Part shown: piece after piece, positions 48,127-56,957 of the stretch | Numbering within the stretch: position 1 is the first letter of the stretch | Layout: each line of letters starts with the position of its first letter | Origin: Candidatus Woesearchaeota archaeon | GTDB lineage: Archaea > Nanobdellota > Nanobdellia > Woesearchaeales > GW2011-AR4 | Assembly: GCA_016187465.1 (NCBI GenBank) | Contig: JACPJQ010000007.1 | Span: 124,001 to 188,000 of the forward strand | Reading direction: 5' to 3' | DNA: 64,000 nt | Notes under the pieces: model-generated | The model's input: the letters and a program-made list of their open reading frames with translations, nothing else | Told to the model about the DNA's origin: nothing | The model's database searches: none | Translations under genes and position numbers: made by a program

Positions 48127-49209
48127 ATGTCAAATACATTTGGAGCATTGTTCAGGATAACAACATGGGGCGAAAGCCATGGAAAAGCAATAGGGGTTGT
48201 TTTAGACGGCTGTCCGGCTGGCCTGAAAATTAGCGAAGAGGATGTGCAACAAGAGCTCGACAAAAGGGCGCCTGGGCAGAGTGAGATTGTGAGCCCGAGA
48301 AAAGAGTCTGACAAGGTTGAAATCCTTTCAGGAATATTTGAAGGCAAAACAACAGGAATGCCGATATCAATGATCATTTACAATAAGGATGCTGATTCCT
48401 CAAAATACGAGAAAATAAAGCATTTGCTGAGGCCAGGCCATGCTGATTTTACATACCAAGTTAAATATGGATTCAGGGACTACAGGGGAGGCGGCAGGAG
48501 CTCTGCAAGAGAAACGGCTGCGAGGGTTGCTGCAGGGGCTGTTGCAAAAAAATTGCTGTCAAGATTTAATATTATAATTACGGCTTATGTAAAGGAAATT
48601 GCCGGAATCAAGGCGAATAAGGCTGATTACAAAGAGATTTATAAGAATAATGTCAGATGCCCTGACAAAAATGCCGCAAGGAAAATGGAGCAGGCTATTC
48701 TAAAAGCGAAAAATGAAGGAGACTCTGTCGGAGGAGTGTGCGAGGTTGTGGCGCTAAACGTGCCTGCGGGACTTGGCAAGCCGATCTACAACAAGCTTGA
48801 AGCCGACCTTGGCACTGCGATTCTTGGCATTAATGCTGTCAAGGGTGTTGAGTTTGGCGCTGGATTTGGGCTTGCAAAAATGAAAGGTAGTGTTTCAAAT
48901 GATGAATTTATTATTAAAAACAATAAGATTGCAACAAAAACAAACAATCATGGCGGCATTCTTGGTGGAATCTCAACCGGAATGCCAATAGTAATGAGAG
49001 CTGTTGTAAAGCCTGCATCCAGCATTTTGAAAAAGCAAAAGACAATAAATTACAGGACAATGAAGCAGGAAACAATATCTGTTGAAGGCAGGCACGACCC
49101 TGCCACCATTGTAAGATTTCCGCCAATTGCAGAGGCTATGACTGCAATTGTGATAGCTGACCATATGATAATGGCTGGAAAGATAAGCCCTGACAAATTG
49201 ATAAAGTGA
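48127..49209 (+). CDS. aroC: Chorismate synthase
   Basis: Flavin-dependent 1,4-elimination of EPSP to chorismate. MSNTFGALFRITTWGESHGKAIGVVLDGCPAG is the N-terminal signature; RPGHADFTYQVKYGFRDYRGGGRSSARETAARVAAGAVAKKLL and EGRHDPATIVRFPPIAEAM are further signatures. About 360 residues, complete. ATG 48127 comes one base after the aroK stop; the ORF's upstream ATG at 48103 lies inside aroK and would delay the MSNTFG start. It supplies chorismate to the mutase encoded at 36206. Confidence 0.96.
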   Translation: MSNTFGALFRITTWGESHGKAIGVVLDGCPAGLKISEEDVQQELDKRAPGQSEIVSPRKESDKVEILSGIFEGKTTGMPISMIIYNKDADSSKYEKIKHLLRPGHADFTYQVKYGFRDYRGGGRSSARETAARVAAGAVAKKLLSRFNIIITAYVKEIAGIKANKADYKEIYKNNVRCPDKNAARKMEQAILKAKNEGDSVGGVCEVVALNVPAGLGKPIYNKLEADLGTAILGINAVKGVEFGAGFGLAKMKGSVSNDEFIIKNNKIATKTNNHGGILGGISTGMPIVMRAVVKPASSILKKQKTINYRTMKQETISVEGRHDPATIVRFPPIAEAMTAIVIADHMIMAGKISPDKLIK

Positions 49210-49216
49210 GTTCTTT

Positions 49217-50056
49217 ATGAAGAAAGTAACAGTCGGAATAATTGGGGGCACCGGGCAGATGGGGAGTTTTTTCAGGAAGTTTTTTGAAAAGAATGATTGC
49301 AGAGTTCTAATTGCGTCAAGAAAAACAAATTTAAGAATTGAGGACTGCGCAAGGCAAAGCGATATTGTTTTGGTGTCTGTTCCGATAGGCGCAACAGTGA
49401 ATGTTATAAAAAAAATTTCTCCGCATATAAACAAAAATTCATTATTAATTGATACGACTTCGATAAAAAAAGGCCCTGTGGAAGCCATGCTTCGCTGCTC
49501 AAAATCAGAAGTGATTGGAATGCATCCTGTTTTTGGGCCAAACATAAGCTCCTTAAAAAACCAGACAATTGTGCTTTGCCCTGCAAGAGGAAAAAAATGG
49601 CTAAAATGGATAAGGGATATTTTTGAAGGGAATGGCGCTTTAATAAAAATATCGACTCCGGAAAAACATGATGAGATGATGTCTGTAATCCAGGGCTTGA
49701 ATCATTTCAGCACTTTAAGCGTTGCTCACGCAATGAAGAGCCTTGGAATAAGAGTTGAAGAAAGCCTCCAGTACACAAGCCCGATATACAAATTGAGGAT
49801 GGCAATGGTCGGAAGAATCCTTAATCAGGATTCAAAACTGTATGCAAATATAGAGATACTGAACCCTAAAAACAAAAAGGCATTGGATGCTTATGTAAAA
49901 TCCTCGAAAAAACTTCAGAAGATAATTAAGACTAAGAATACTAAAGAGTTTGTAAAGTACTTTGATGAATGCGCAGAATTCTTCGGCGGCTTTAAGAAAG
50001 AAGCCGAAAAGCTCAGCGATTACCTTATAGAGAAAATGGTGGAAAGGGAAAAATGA
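49217..50056 (+). CDS. tyrA: Prephenate dehydrogenase
   Basis: NAD(P)-dependent conversion of prephenate to 4-hydroxyphenylpyruvate, the Tyr branch. GIIGGTGQMGSFFRKFFEK is the dinucleotide-binding loop; ISIVLVSVPIGAT-like (QSDIVLVSVPIGATVNV), DTTSIKKGPVEAML and GMHPVFGPN are family motifs. A helical dimerisation domain fills the C-terminal half (VIQGLNHFSTLSVAHAM). No mutase or ACT domain is attached. It could also act on arogenate. It overlaps pheA by four bases (ATGA). Confidence 0.92.
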   Translation: MKKVTVGIIGGTGQMGSFFRKFFEKNDCRVLIASRKTNLRIEDCARQSDIVLVSVPIGATVNVIKKISPHINKNSLLIDTTSIKKGPVEAMLRCSKSEVIGMHPVFGPNISSLKNQTIVLCPARGKKWLKWIRDIFEGNGALIKISTPEKHDEMMSVIQGLNHFSTLSVAHAMKSLGIRVEESLQYTSPIYKLRMAMVGRILNQDSKLYANIEILNPKNKKALDAYVKSSKKLQKIIKTKNTKEFVKYFDECAEFFGGFKKEAEKLSDYLIEKMVEREK

Positions 50057-50862
50057 GGATTGCAACTTTGGGTCCGGAGGGCACTTTCAGCCATGAAGCT
50101 GCGCTCAAGTATGACGGTAAAGCTGATTTGGCGTTCGTCAATACAATCAGGGATGTTTTTGATATGGTTTCAAAAGGCAAAGCTGGTTTAGGCATCGTTC
50201 CTATAGAGAATTCAATTGCAGGCACTGTCGGCCAGACTCTTGATTTCCTGATGCAGTTTTGTTTAAAGATAAAAGCTGAAGAGGTGCTTCCCATTAACCA
50301 TTATCTTGTAGGATTTGGCGCGATTGGAGATATTAGGCATATATACATACACCCGCAGACGTTTGAGCAGTGCGAGCTGTTCATCAAAAAAAATATGCCT
50401 AAAGCTGAGATGATTCAGACATCGAGCAACGGCAAATCGGCTGAAATGCTTTCAAAATCCAAAGACAAGTCAAAAGCCGCGATAATACCTAAAATAGCCG
50501 TTGATTTTTACAAGCTGAAGGTGCTAAAAAAAGACGTGCAGGACAACAGGTTCAATGTTACAAGGTTTTTTGCAATATCAAAGGACGACGCCAAAAAGAC
50601 GGGCTATGACAGGACAAGCATAGCAGTCTATCCGCAGGTTGACAGGCCCGGCCTGCTTCATGAAATGCTCGGTCATTTTGCGAAGAACGGGATAAACCTT
50701 ACCAAAATCGAGTCAAGGCCGTCTAAGGGAAAGCTCGGGGATTATATTTTTTACATTGATTTTCAGGGGCATAAATCAGAAAAGAATGTCGCAGATGCAT
50801 TAAAAAAACTGGAAGAGTCTGCATTTGTCACGCTGCTTGGCAGCTATCCGAGGAAATACTGA
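50053..50862 (+). CDS. pheA: Prephenate dehydratase with ACT domain
   Basis: Converts prephenate to phenylpyruvate, the Phe branch. The catalytic domain (about 1-180) has TLGPEGTFSHEAAL, GIVPIENSIAGTVGQTLDFL and NRFNVTRFFAI (the TRF catalytic motif). The C-terminal ACT domain (about 190-268) has RPGLLHEMLGHFAKNGINLTKIESRPSKGKLGDYIFYIDFQGH, where ESRP is the Phe-binding signature for feedback inhibition. It lacks a mutase domain. Next comes pheS on the same strand. Confidence 0.95.
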   Translation: MRIATLGPEGTFSHEAALKYDGKADLAFVNTIRDVFDMVSKGKAGLGIVPIENSIAGTVGQTLDFLMQFCLKIKAEEVLPINHYLVGFGAIGDIRHIYIHPQTFEQCELFIKKNMPKAEMIQTSSNGKSAEMLSKSKDKSKAAIIPKIAVDFYKLKVLKKDVQDNRFNVTRFFAISKDDAKKTGYDRTSIAVYPQVDRPGLLHEMLGHFAKNGINLTKIESRPSKGKLGDYIFYIDFQGHKSEKNVADALKKLEESAFVTLLGSYPRKY

Positions 50863-50866
50863 TACA

Positions 50867-52387
50867 ATGGACATAAAAAAACTTGGAGAGAGCCTTAACC
50901 CTGTTGAAAGAAAAGTTCTGAAGGTTCTGGATAATTTCAGCTCTTTCCATGACATAATGAAAGTGACTGGACTGAAGGATGTCGAGGTTGCAAGGGCATT
51001 GCAATGGCTCCAGAATAAGAATATAATTAAGACAAAAGAAGAGCAGAAGGAGATTGTGTCTCTGGATGAAAACGGCATTAAATATCTGAAGTACGGACTG
51101 CCGGAAAAAATATTTTTGCAGGAAATACAGAAGCCTTTGACGCTGTCTGAGATTGCGCAAAAAACAAAGTTAAGCAACGAGGAGGTAACTGTTTCTTTGG
51201 GGGTACTAAAATCAAAAGCTGCCATTGAGATAGAAAAAGGCAAGGATATCATTATTTCTATCACAGATCATGGCAAGCACTTGCTCAAGCACGGCTTTCT
51301 TGAGGAGCAGTTCATAAAAGAGGATTTCCCAAAAGAATTGAGTGTATTGAACGAGGAAGAAAAGTTTGTTGTTGAAAATTTGAGGAAAAGAAAAAAAATT
51401 GTTAAGGTTGAAACTGCAAAAATAATCAATACAGAGCTTACAGAGACTGGCAAAAAATTAATAAAGGAAAAGATTGAAGAAGGCTTGATAGAAAAAGTGT
51501 CTCCGGCTTTGCTCAAATCAGGCTCATGGAAAGGCAAGAAATTCAGGCGCTTTGATGTAAAAATAAACGTTCCAATGATATTTGGGGGCAGGAAGCAGCA
51601 TTACAGAAGATTTCTTGAGGAAGTGAGGCAGAAATTTGTAAGCCTTGGCTTCAAGGAGATGTCTGGACCTTTGGTTGAGAGCGATTTCTGGGACATGGAT
51701 GCTCTGTTCATGCCGCAGTTTCATTCTGCAAGGGACATCCATCAAGGGTATTATATAAAAGAGCCAAAATACGCAAAAGATTTGCCAGAAAGCAAGGTGA
51801 AGAACGTAAAATCAGCTCATGAAAATGGGTTTGGCACCGGAAGCAAAGGCTGGCGCTATGATTTTGACGTCAAGAAAACCCACAGGCACATTTTAAGGAC
51901 GCATGACACTTCAATTTCAGCAAGAACCCTTGCTTCTGAGGATCTTGAAATCCCGGGAAAATACTTCCAGATAGCAAGATGCTTCAGATATGATGTTGTT
52001 GACGCAACTCATCTGCCTGATTTCAACCAGGTTGGCGGGTTTGTGATAGAGGAAGGGATAAATTTCGGGCATCTGAAAGCCCTGCTGAAGATGTTTGCCA
52101 AGGAATTTGCAGGCGCGGACGAAGTCAAGGTTGTGCCCAGCTATTTCCCATTCACAGAGCCAAGCGCGCAACTGATGGTCAGGCATCCTCAGCTTGGATG
52201 GATAGAGCTGGCAGGGGCTGGGATTTTCAGGCCTGAGCTTGTGAAGCCGCTGGTTGGAAAGGAAGTGCCTGTAATCGCATGGGGTGTCGGGTTGGACAGA
52301 CTGGCGATGTTCAAGCTTGGAATAAGCGACATAAGGCAGCTGTTCTCGCATGACTTAGAGTTTCTGAGAAACGCAAAGGTGGTTTGA
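50867..52387 (+). CDS. pheS: Phenylalanyl-tRNA synthetase alpha subunit
   Basis: Catalytic subunit of PheRS, archaeal type with an N-terminal region of winged helices (about 1-190: NPVERKVLKVLDNFSSFHDIM..., EIAQKTKLSNEEVTVSLGVL). The class II core has GFKEMSGPLVESDFWDMDALFMPQFHSARD, RTHDTSISARTLA, YDVVDATHLPDFNQVGGFVIEEG and WGVGLDRLAMFKLGI (motif 3). ATG 50867 is five bases after the pheA stop; the ORF's upstream ATG at 50825 lies inside pheA. Its presence in the operon means tRNA-Phe charging is co-expressed with Phe synthesis. Confidence 0.95.
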   Translation: MDIKKLGESLNPVERKVLKVLDNFSSFHDIMKVTGLKDVEVARALQWLQNKNIIKTKEEQKEIVSLDENGIKYLKYGLPEKIFLQEIQKPLTLSEIAQKTKLSNEEVTVSLGVLKSKAAIEIEKGKDIIISITDHGKHLLKHGFLEEQFIKEDFPKELSVLNEEEKFVVENLRKRKKIVKVETAKIINTELTETGKKLIKEKIEEGLIEKVSPALLKSGSWKGKKFRRFDVKINVPMIFGGRKQHYRRFLEEVRQKFVSLGFKEMSGPLVESDFWDMDALFMPQFHSARDIHQGYYIKEPKYAKDLPESKVKNVKSAHENGFGTGSKGWRYDFDVKKTHRHILRTHDTSISARTLASEDLEIPGKYFQIARCFRYDVVDATHLPDFNQVGGFVIEEGINFGHLKALLKMFAKEFAGADEVKVVPSYFPFTEPSAQLMVRHPQLGWIELAGAGIFRPELVKPLVGKEVPVIAWGVGLDRLAMFKLGISDIRQLFSHDLEFLRNAKVV

Positions 52388-52391
52388 TAGA

Positions 52392-52868
52392 ATGGTCACT
52401 AAGAAAAACGAAAGACGAAATTTAATTAAAGAAGAAAGAAAAAAGTATATAAAATTCTGCCCTAAATGCAACTCTATCGATATTTATCAAGACAAATCTA
52501 CAATGCAATCGCTTGGTTATCTGCCAACAAAATATATTTGTAACAATTGTGGTTATTCCTCATTTAATTTTCCAGAAATTGACATTAATGAATTAGATAA
52601 ACTACATCTCCAAAACAAGCAAGGAGTGAAAGAATCAAAAAATCAATCTGAATTGATAGATACTTCTTATGGTAAATTCTATGTTAAGGTAATGTGGAAA
52701 ATAGTTGGACCTATTTTTTTGGTGTTTGGGTTGATTTATATTTACATTACTATAAGCTCTCATTCCTATGAGGGTTTAGATTTGTTAATAGGAATGATAA
52801 TTGCAATTCTAGGCACTATTATGTGTTATATCACTTTTACACAAAAACAAATGATAAGAATGAAATAA
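52392..52868 (+). CDS. Zinc-ribbon, two-segment membrane protein between pheS and pheT
   Basis: 158 residues. A basic N-terminus is followed by a zinc ribbon (FCPKCNSIDIYQDK...YICNNCGYS, about 22-60), a polar linker and two hydrophobic segments (about 101-120, VGPIFLVFGLIYIYITISS, and 131-149, LLIGMIIAILGTIMCYIT). I do not recognise it. It is AT-rich and splits the otherwise adjacent pheS and pheT, with four bases before and one base after, so it is co-transcribed with both. It is most likely an inserted gene with no link to PheRS. Confidence 0.65.
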   Translation: MVTKKNERRNLIKEERKKYIKFCPKCNSIDIYQDKSTMQSLGYLPTKYICNNCGYSSFNFPEIDINELDKLHLQNKQGVKESKNQSELIDTSYGKFYVKVMWKIVGPIFLVFGLIYIYITISSHSYEGLDLLIGMIIAILGTIMCYITFTQKQMIRMK

Positions 52869-52869
52869 A

Positions 52870-54528
52870 ATGCCGACAATAACTTTTTCATTGAAGGACT
52901 TGCAGCATTTGGTTGGAAAAAATCTTTCTATAGAAGAAGTTATAGAGCTTGCGCACTGCGGAAAAGGCGATTTTGACAGCTACGACGAGGAAACTGATGA
53001 AGCCAAGATTGACTTTGGAGACACAAATTTGCCTTATTTATGGTCAGCGGAAGGATTCGCAAGGCTGATAAAGGGAATTTTAGGAGTGCAGAAAGGCATT
53101 CCGGAAGTAAAAATCAATAAAGGCGATTATGAAGTTAGAGTTGACAAGTCTGTTGCCAAGATAAGGCCTTTTATTGCATGCTTTGCCGCAAAGGGGAGGA
53201 AAATAGACGAGCATTTGCTGAAGCAGATCATCCAATTGCAGGAAAAGTTCTGCGAAACATACGGGAGAAAGAGAAGAAAAGTTTCTGTTGGGCTTTACTC
53301 CTACAAAAGGCTCAGCTTTCCCGTGCATTACAGGGCCGTTGACCCAATGTCTGTGGAATTTGTGCCATTGGAGTTCAAAGCCAAGATGAATCTGAGGGAT
53401 ATCCTGGCAGAGCATCCTAAAGGAAAAGAATATGCTTTTGTTTTGGAAGGCTTTGACAGATACCCCATTCTTGCTGACGACAAAAATGAAATAATGAGCT
53501 TCATTCCCATAATAAATTCAAACTTTACAGGCAAGCTTGAGATTGATGACGAGAATATATTTTTCGAGGCGACTGGAACAGACGAGGATGCTGTCAATCT
53601 GGCTGCAAACATTTTTGCATACGCTTTGCATGACAGGGGATTCCAGATTTATTCTGCTGAGGTAAGGCATCATGATAGAAAAATTGTTACGCCGCATTTT
53701 TTCAATGAAAGCATTGCTGTAAAAAATGAGCAGATAAAGAATTTGTTTGGATTGGAGCTTAAAGAGAATGAAGTAAAGCATCTGCTTGAGAAGATGCAAT
53801 ATAGCTTCAGCGATTATAAAGTTAAGATTCCGCCGTACAGGCTTGATATACTGCATCCATACGATGTTATCGAAGATATCGGCATCGCTTACGGATATGA
53901 CAAGATTGAAGACCGGGCTTTGGCAACTTTTACATCAGGCTATGCGATGGAGTTCAATGAGTTTGTCGGCAAGGTAAGGGCAATTGTTGCCGGGCTGGGC
54001 TATCAGGAAGTCATGAGCCCCATATTGACCAACAAAGACTTTCTTTACAATAAGATGAATATTGATGATGCCGGGACTATTGAAATTGAGGAGTGCATGT
54101 CAGAGACTTATTCTGCTGTTAGGAGCTGGGTGCTGCCAAACCTGATGGAGGTTTTTTCCAAGAACAAGCATGTTGAGTTTCCCCAGAAGATTTTTGAGGA
54201 AGGCATTGTGAATGTGAGAAAAAGCGAGGAAATTGCCGAGTTCAGCAGGATCGCAATTGCAAGCTCGCACGAGAATACAAATTATACTGAGATGAGGCAG
54301 ATGCTTGATTACATTCTGAGGTGTTTTGGGCTGCAGTGCGACATTGAAGATGCTGAGCACGGCTCTTTTATAGAAGGAAGGTGTGCAAGGGCTGTTGTAA
54401 AAGGAAAGAAAGTAGCTTATTTGGGGGAAATTTCCCCCGATGTATTAACCCGATGGGGCTTGGAGATGCCAGTTGCTGCACTGGAATTGAATTTGAGTGA
54501 GCTGTTTGAAATAATTAAAAAGAAGTAA
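52870..54528 (+). CDS. pheT: Phenylalanyl-tRNA synthetase beta subunit
   Basis: Structural and editing subunit of PheRS, archaeal length (552). MPTITFSLKDLQHLVGKNLSIEEVIELAHCGKGDFD begins the archaeal form. B3/4 editing region near 100-200 (YSYKRLSFPVHYRAVDP; KYAFVLEGFDRYPIL-like), B5 domain near 270-340 (IKNLFGLELKENEVKHLLEKMQYSF...VKIPPYRLDILHPYDVIEDIGIAYGYD), then the catalytic-like domain (VRSWVLPNLMEVFSKNKH, FEEGIV). It ends the aromatic operon; L14e is convergent two bases after. Confidence 0.94.
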   Translation: MPTITFSLKDLQHLVGKNLSIEEVIELAHCGKGDFDSYDEETDEAKIDFGDTNLPYLWSAEGFARLIKGILGVQKGIPEVKINKGDYEVRVDKSVAKIRPFIACFAAKGRKIDEHLLKQIIQLQEKFCETYGRKRRKVSVGLYSYKRLSFPVHYRAVDPMSVEFVPLEFKAKMNLRDILAEHPKGKEYAFVLEGFDRYPILADDKNEIMSFIPIINSNFTGKLEIDDENIFFEATGTDEDAVNLAANIFAYALHDRGFQIYSAEVRHHDRKIVTPHFFNESIAVKNEQIKNLFGLELKENEVKHLLEKMQYSFSDYKVKIPPYRLDILHPYDVIEDIGIAYGYDKIEDRALATFTSGYAMEFNEFVGKVRAIVAGLGYQEVMSPILTNKDFLYNKMNIDDAGTIEIEECMSETYSAVRSWVLPNLMEVFSKNKHVEFPQKIFEEGIVNVRKSEEIAEFSRIAIASSHENTNYTEMRQMLDYILRCFGLQCDIEDAEHGSFIEGRCARAVVKGKKVAYLGEISPDVLTRWGLEMPVAALELNLSELFEIIKKK

Positions 54529-54530
54529 AC

Positions 54531-55052
54531 TTATGATTTTTTCTTTTCCGTCTTTTTTGCAGAAACTTTTTTAGTCTCTTTTTTCTCTGTTTTTGGTTTC
54601 TCTTGTTTTGTTTTTATTTCGACTTCTTCTCCCTTCTTCTCTTCTGCCAATCCGGCCTTCTCCTCTAAAGTTGATTCTTTCTTCTCCTCAACTTTTTCTT
54701 CCTTTTTCTTAAACTTAAACAAGTCCCTTAATTTTCTCTTCTCTTCTTTCTGCACCCTAAGCTGCTCCGGAGTTTTTCTCTTTTTTGCTGGCTTCGGGGT
54801 TTTTGGCTTCGGTTTTGTCTGCAATGCGACTATGCCCAGCTCTTTCAGTGCATTGGAAACTTCCTCGTGAGAGGCGTTCTTTTTTATGTCTATTTTCTGG
54901 TTTAGGGGCTCTATATGAAGAATATTGCATTTCCTCCTTCTGGTTTCGCCGTCAAGCAAAACGTATTTATCATCGAGAATGTCTATAATTATTGCCTTGC
55001 ACCCCGCATCTCTTCCTGCAATTTTAACTACAACTCGGCCTATCTCAATCAT
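54531..55052 (-). CDS. rpl14e: Ribosomal protein L14e with a long charged tail
   Basis: The first ~70 residues are L14e, a KOW-type fold: MIEIGRVVVKIAGRDAGCKAIIIDILDDKYVLLDGETRRRKCNILHIEPLNQKIDI. The remaining ~100 residues are almost entirely Lys, Glu, Pro and Thr, without hydrophobic core. Archaeal L14e is normally under about 100 residues, so the tail is an extension. Its start overlaps none; ATG 55052 is chosen over 55064 because it opens the conserved MIEIGR. The archaeal neighbours adenylate and cytidylate kinase are not beside it here. Confidence 0.88.
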   Translation of the reverse strand: MIEIGRVVVKIAGRDAGCKAIIIDILDDKYVLLDGETRRRKCNILHIEPLNQKIDIKKNASHEEVSNALKELGIVALQTKPKPKTPKPAKKRKTPEQLRVQKEEKRKLRDLFKFKKKEEKVEEKKESTLEEKAGLAEEKKGEEVEIKTKQEKPKTEKKETKKVSAKKTEKKKS

Positions 55053-55252
55053 TTGTTCCTCCAATCACTTTCAATGAAGCGGTGTTGCCATCCACTCAAG
55101 TGATTTCTTTGTTTGTTTTTATTATAATCTCAACACTATTTTTATTTATGTTTTTGTTAATGTGAAATTTATGTTATTTTTTTATGTTTTATTTGCTTTC
55201 TCAGCGCATTATTTTAATTTGCTATTATTTAAAATCTTAAAATAAATCATGA

Positions 55253-55519
55253 CTATTGCCTAACCTTCTTAATTATCTCCTGCCTCATGCATCTGCTGCA
55301 TAATACACCACCATACGGCCTTTCGGGCCTTTTCTTTGTCTTGGCCATGCCCCTCATCCTGAAAGGAAACTCGCGCGGAGTGCCCTTCAACACATCACCG
55401 CAGCTGCCGCATACGGCAGATTCGGGCTTCCTTTTCTTGAAATGAACATTAGTTCTTCCGCCTGGAACTTTCCTGAATATTTTCCTTAGGCTTCTCGACC
55501 TTAATCTTGGCGCTGGCAT
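55253..55519 (-). CDS. rpl34e: Ribosomal protein L34e
   Basis: Eighty-eight residues: MPAPRLRSRSLRKIFRKVPGGRTNVHFKKRKPESAVCGSCGDVLKGTPREFP, then RPYGGVLCSRCMRQEIIKK. The zinc site CGSC...CSRC and the PGGRT block are diagnostic. It lies about 200 bases from L14e (55065-55252 holds no gene, only AT-rich DNA). L34e commonly neighbours L14e and the DUF106 insertase gene in archaea, and here a pilin gene lies between L34e and the insertase. Confidence 0.93.
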   Translation of the reverse strand: MPAPRLRSRSLRKIFRKVPGGRTNVHFKKRKPESAVCGSCGDVLKGTPREFPFRMRGMAKTKKRPERPYGGVLCSRCMRQEIIKKVRQ

Positions 55520-55718
55520 GATGCTTGGGAACAGATATTTATTTATAAAGGTTATTGAAATTTCCTAAATTCCCGCTTTTTTGGGCATTATTTTTCTTTT
55601 TACATATTTGTTCCTCGGTAAATTTATATAAAATTTCCTAATGCCTAATTTTTAGGGAAATTAGTAAGTTATATATAATAATGTTTAAATATAGATGCAT
55701 CAAGCAAACATTAAGAAG

Positions 55719-56210
55719 ATGGCTGGGTTTTTCAAGTCAAAAAAAGGGGTATCGCCGTTAATAGCTACTATTCTCTTGATAGCTTTTGCAGTAGCTCTGG
55801 GTTCTGTGGTTATGAACTGGGGATTGAGCCTGGAGCTTGGCAAATCCGGCGATAAATGCAGGAATGTGGACATCAGGATAAGGGAGGCGGATGCTTCTGA
55901 AGTCTGCTATGGCGGTGTGGGGCAGAATGGCTATATAAATTTCATAATAGACAATGCGGGCAGCGAAATAAATGGTATGTCAATCTGGATCATTGGAGAA
56001 AAGGGGACAAGCCTTTTTGATGTTGACAATATTTTGATAAAAAAGGGCGCTTTGTACGAAAAAGAGAACAAGGAAGTTACTTATGATTTCTCAACATACG
56101 GCAGCATAAAGCAGGTCCAGTTTATACCCAAAATTAGGATTGATCAATCTTTGGAGATCTGCCCTAAGAATGCCGTTAAGGCAGAAAAAATTGGGATATG
56201 CAGTCAATAA
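55719..56210 (+). CDS. Type IV pilin/archaellin-like protein
   Basis: About 163 residues. The class III signal MAGFFKSKKG is followed by VSPLIATILLIAFAVALGSVVMNWG. The prepilin peptidase is expected to cut after the Lys-Lys-Gly, leaving the hydrophobic helix at the N-terminus of the pilin. The rest is a small beta domain with cysteines (CRNVDIRI, VCYGGVGQ, LEICPKN, IGICSQ) that may form disulphides. ATG 55719 is chosen because the TATA box near 55671-55679 would start transcripts near 55700; the ORF extends back to 55695. No assembly ATPase is in the window. Confidence 0.8.
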   Translation: MAGFFKSKKGVSPLIATILLIAFAVALGSVVMNWGLSLELGKSGDKCRNVDIRIREADASEVCYGGVGQNGYINFIIDNAGSEINGMSIWIIGEKGTSLFDVDNILIKKGALYEKENKEVTYDFSTYGSIKQVQFIPKIRIDQSLEICPKNAVKAEKIGICSQ

Positions 56211-56953
56211 ACTTTCAAAAGCTTTCTCAACGACATTGTAAATATTATAGAAGACAGTATATAAGTGCCTAGCCATCCTATCCTCCAGCCAAATAAGTTC
56301 AGTATTTTTTTCGGCGCATAATTTATTTGGATGGATTTTATCGCGCTGCTGCTGATTTTTTTTACAGGCTCCATGTATTTGCCTGCAGTGGATATTAAAA
56401 CGCTTTTTTGCTGCTTTTCGCCGTTATAAGCAAATTCGAGTATGTGCTCTCCTTCAATACCTTTCAAAACCCATGTTGCTTTATCCGATTCAATCTTTTG
56501 GGTTTTGTCTCCGACTATTGTGATTTCTTCAGGTGTGATTAGCTCTACGTCGCCATTGGTATTCTGTTGGAAAAAAACGCTGACGGAGAATTCCTGCTGC
56601 GGCTTAATGCCCTCATATGCGAAATTGGAGCTCATCCATCCGAATATCAGTATGATGGGTATAAAGGTGATTATGGTGGGCTTTAACGAATGCATCATGT
56701 ACTGCATATTCAGCTGCATGGCTTTTTTCTGCACCTCCATTGCTTTTGCCGGGTCGCCCTTCAGTTCCTTAATCTGCTTTTGATGCTCCTTAAGGTCGTC
56801 TTTAAGCTTCTTCATTAATGCTTGGTTGGTTGTGTATTTTGTTATGACTATTATTATTGCAGAGATGACAAATGCAAGTATCAAAACAGACCATACCAGC
56901 GGCAGCTTTAAAAGCGGGGCAAAGATTATGTTTAAGAAATCAGTATAAGCCAT
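56204..56953 (-). CDS. DUF106 (archaeal YidC/Oxa1-like) membrane insertase
   Basis: 249 residues with an N-terminal segment (WSVLILAFVISAIIIVITKY), a coiled region (LMKKLKDDLKEHQKQIKELKGDPAKAMEVQKKAMQLNMQYMMHSLKPTIITFIPIILIFGW), and a C-terminal segment. The KAMQLNMQYMMHSLKP block is the DUF106 signature, the archaeal Oxa1/EMC3 relative that helps insert membrane proteins. An extracellular insert of about 100 residues lies between segments two and three. It is four bases from secY, the usual archaeal partner. Its stop overlaps the pilin gene end by seven bases, convergently. Confidence 0.88.
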   Translation of the reverse strand: MAYTDFLNIIFAPLLKLPLVWSVLILAFVISAIIIVITKYTTNQALMKKLKDDLKEHQKQIKELKGDPAKAMEVQKKAMQLNMQYMMHSLKPTIITFIPIILIFGWMSSNFAYEGIKPQQEFSVSVFFQQNTNGDVELITPEEITIVGDKTQKIESDKATWVLKGIEGEHILEFAYNGEKQQKSVLISTAGKYMEPVKKISSSAIKSIQINYAPKKILNLFGWRIGWLGTYILSSIIFTMSLRKLLKVY

Positions 56954-56957
56954 TTAA

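Noticed and set aside
50825..50866. Longer pheS starting inside pheA
   Set aside because: The extra residues are not part of the PheS N-terminus, and the ATG at 50867 follows the pheA stop closely.
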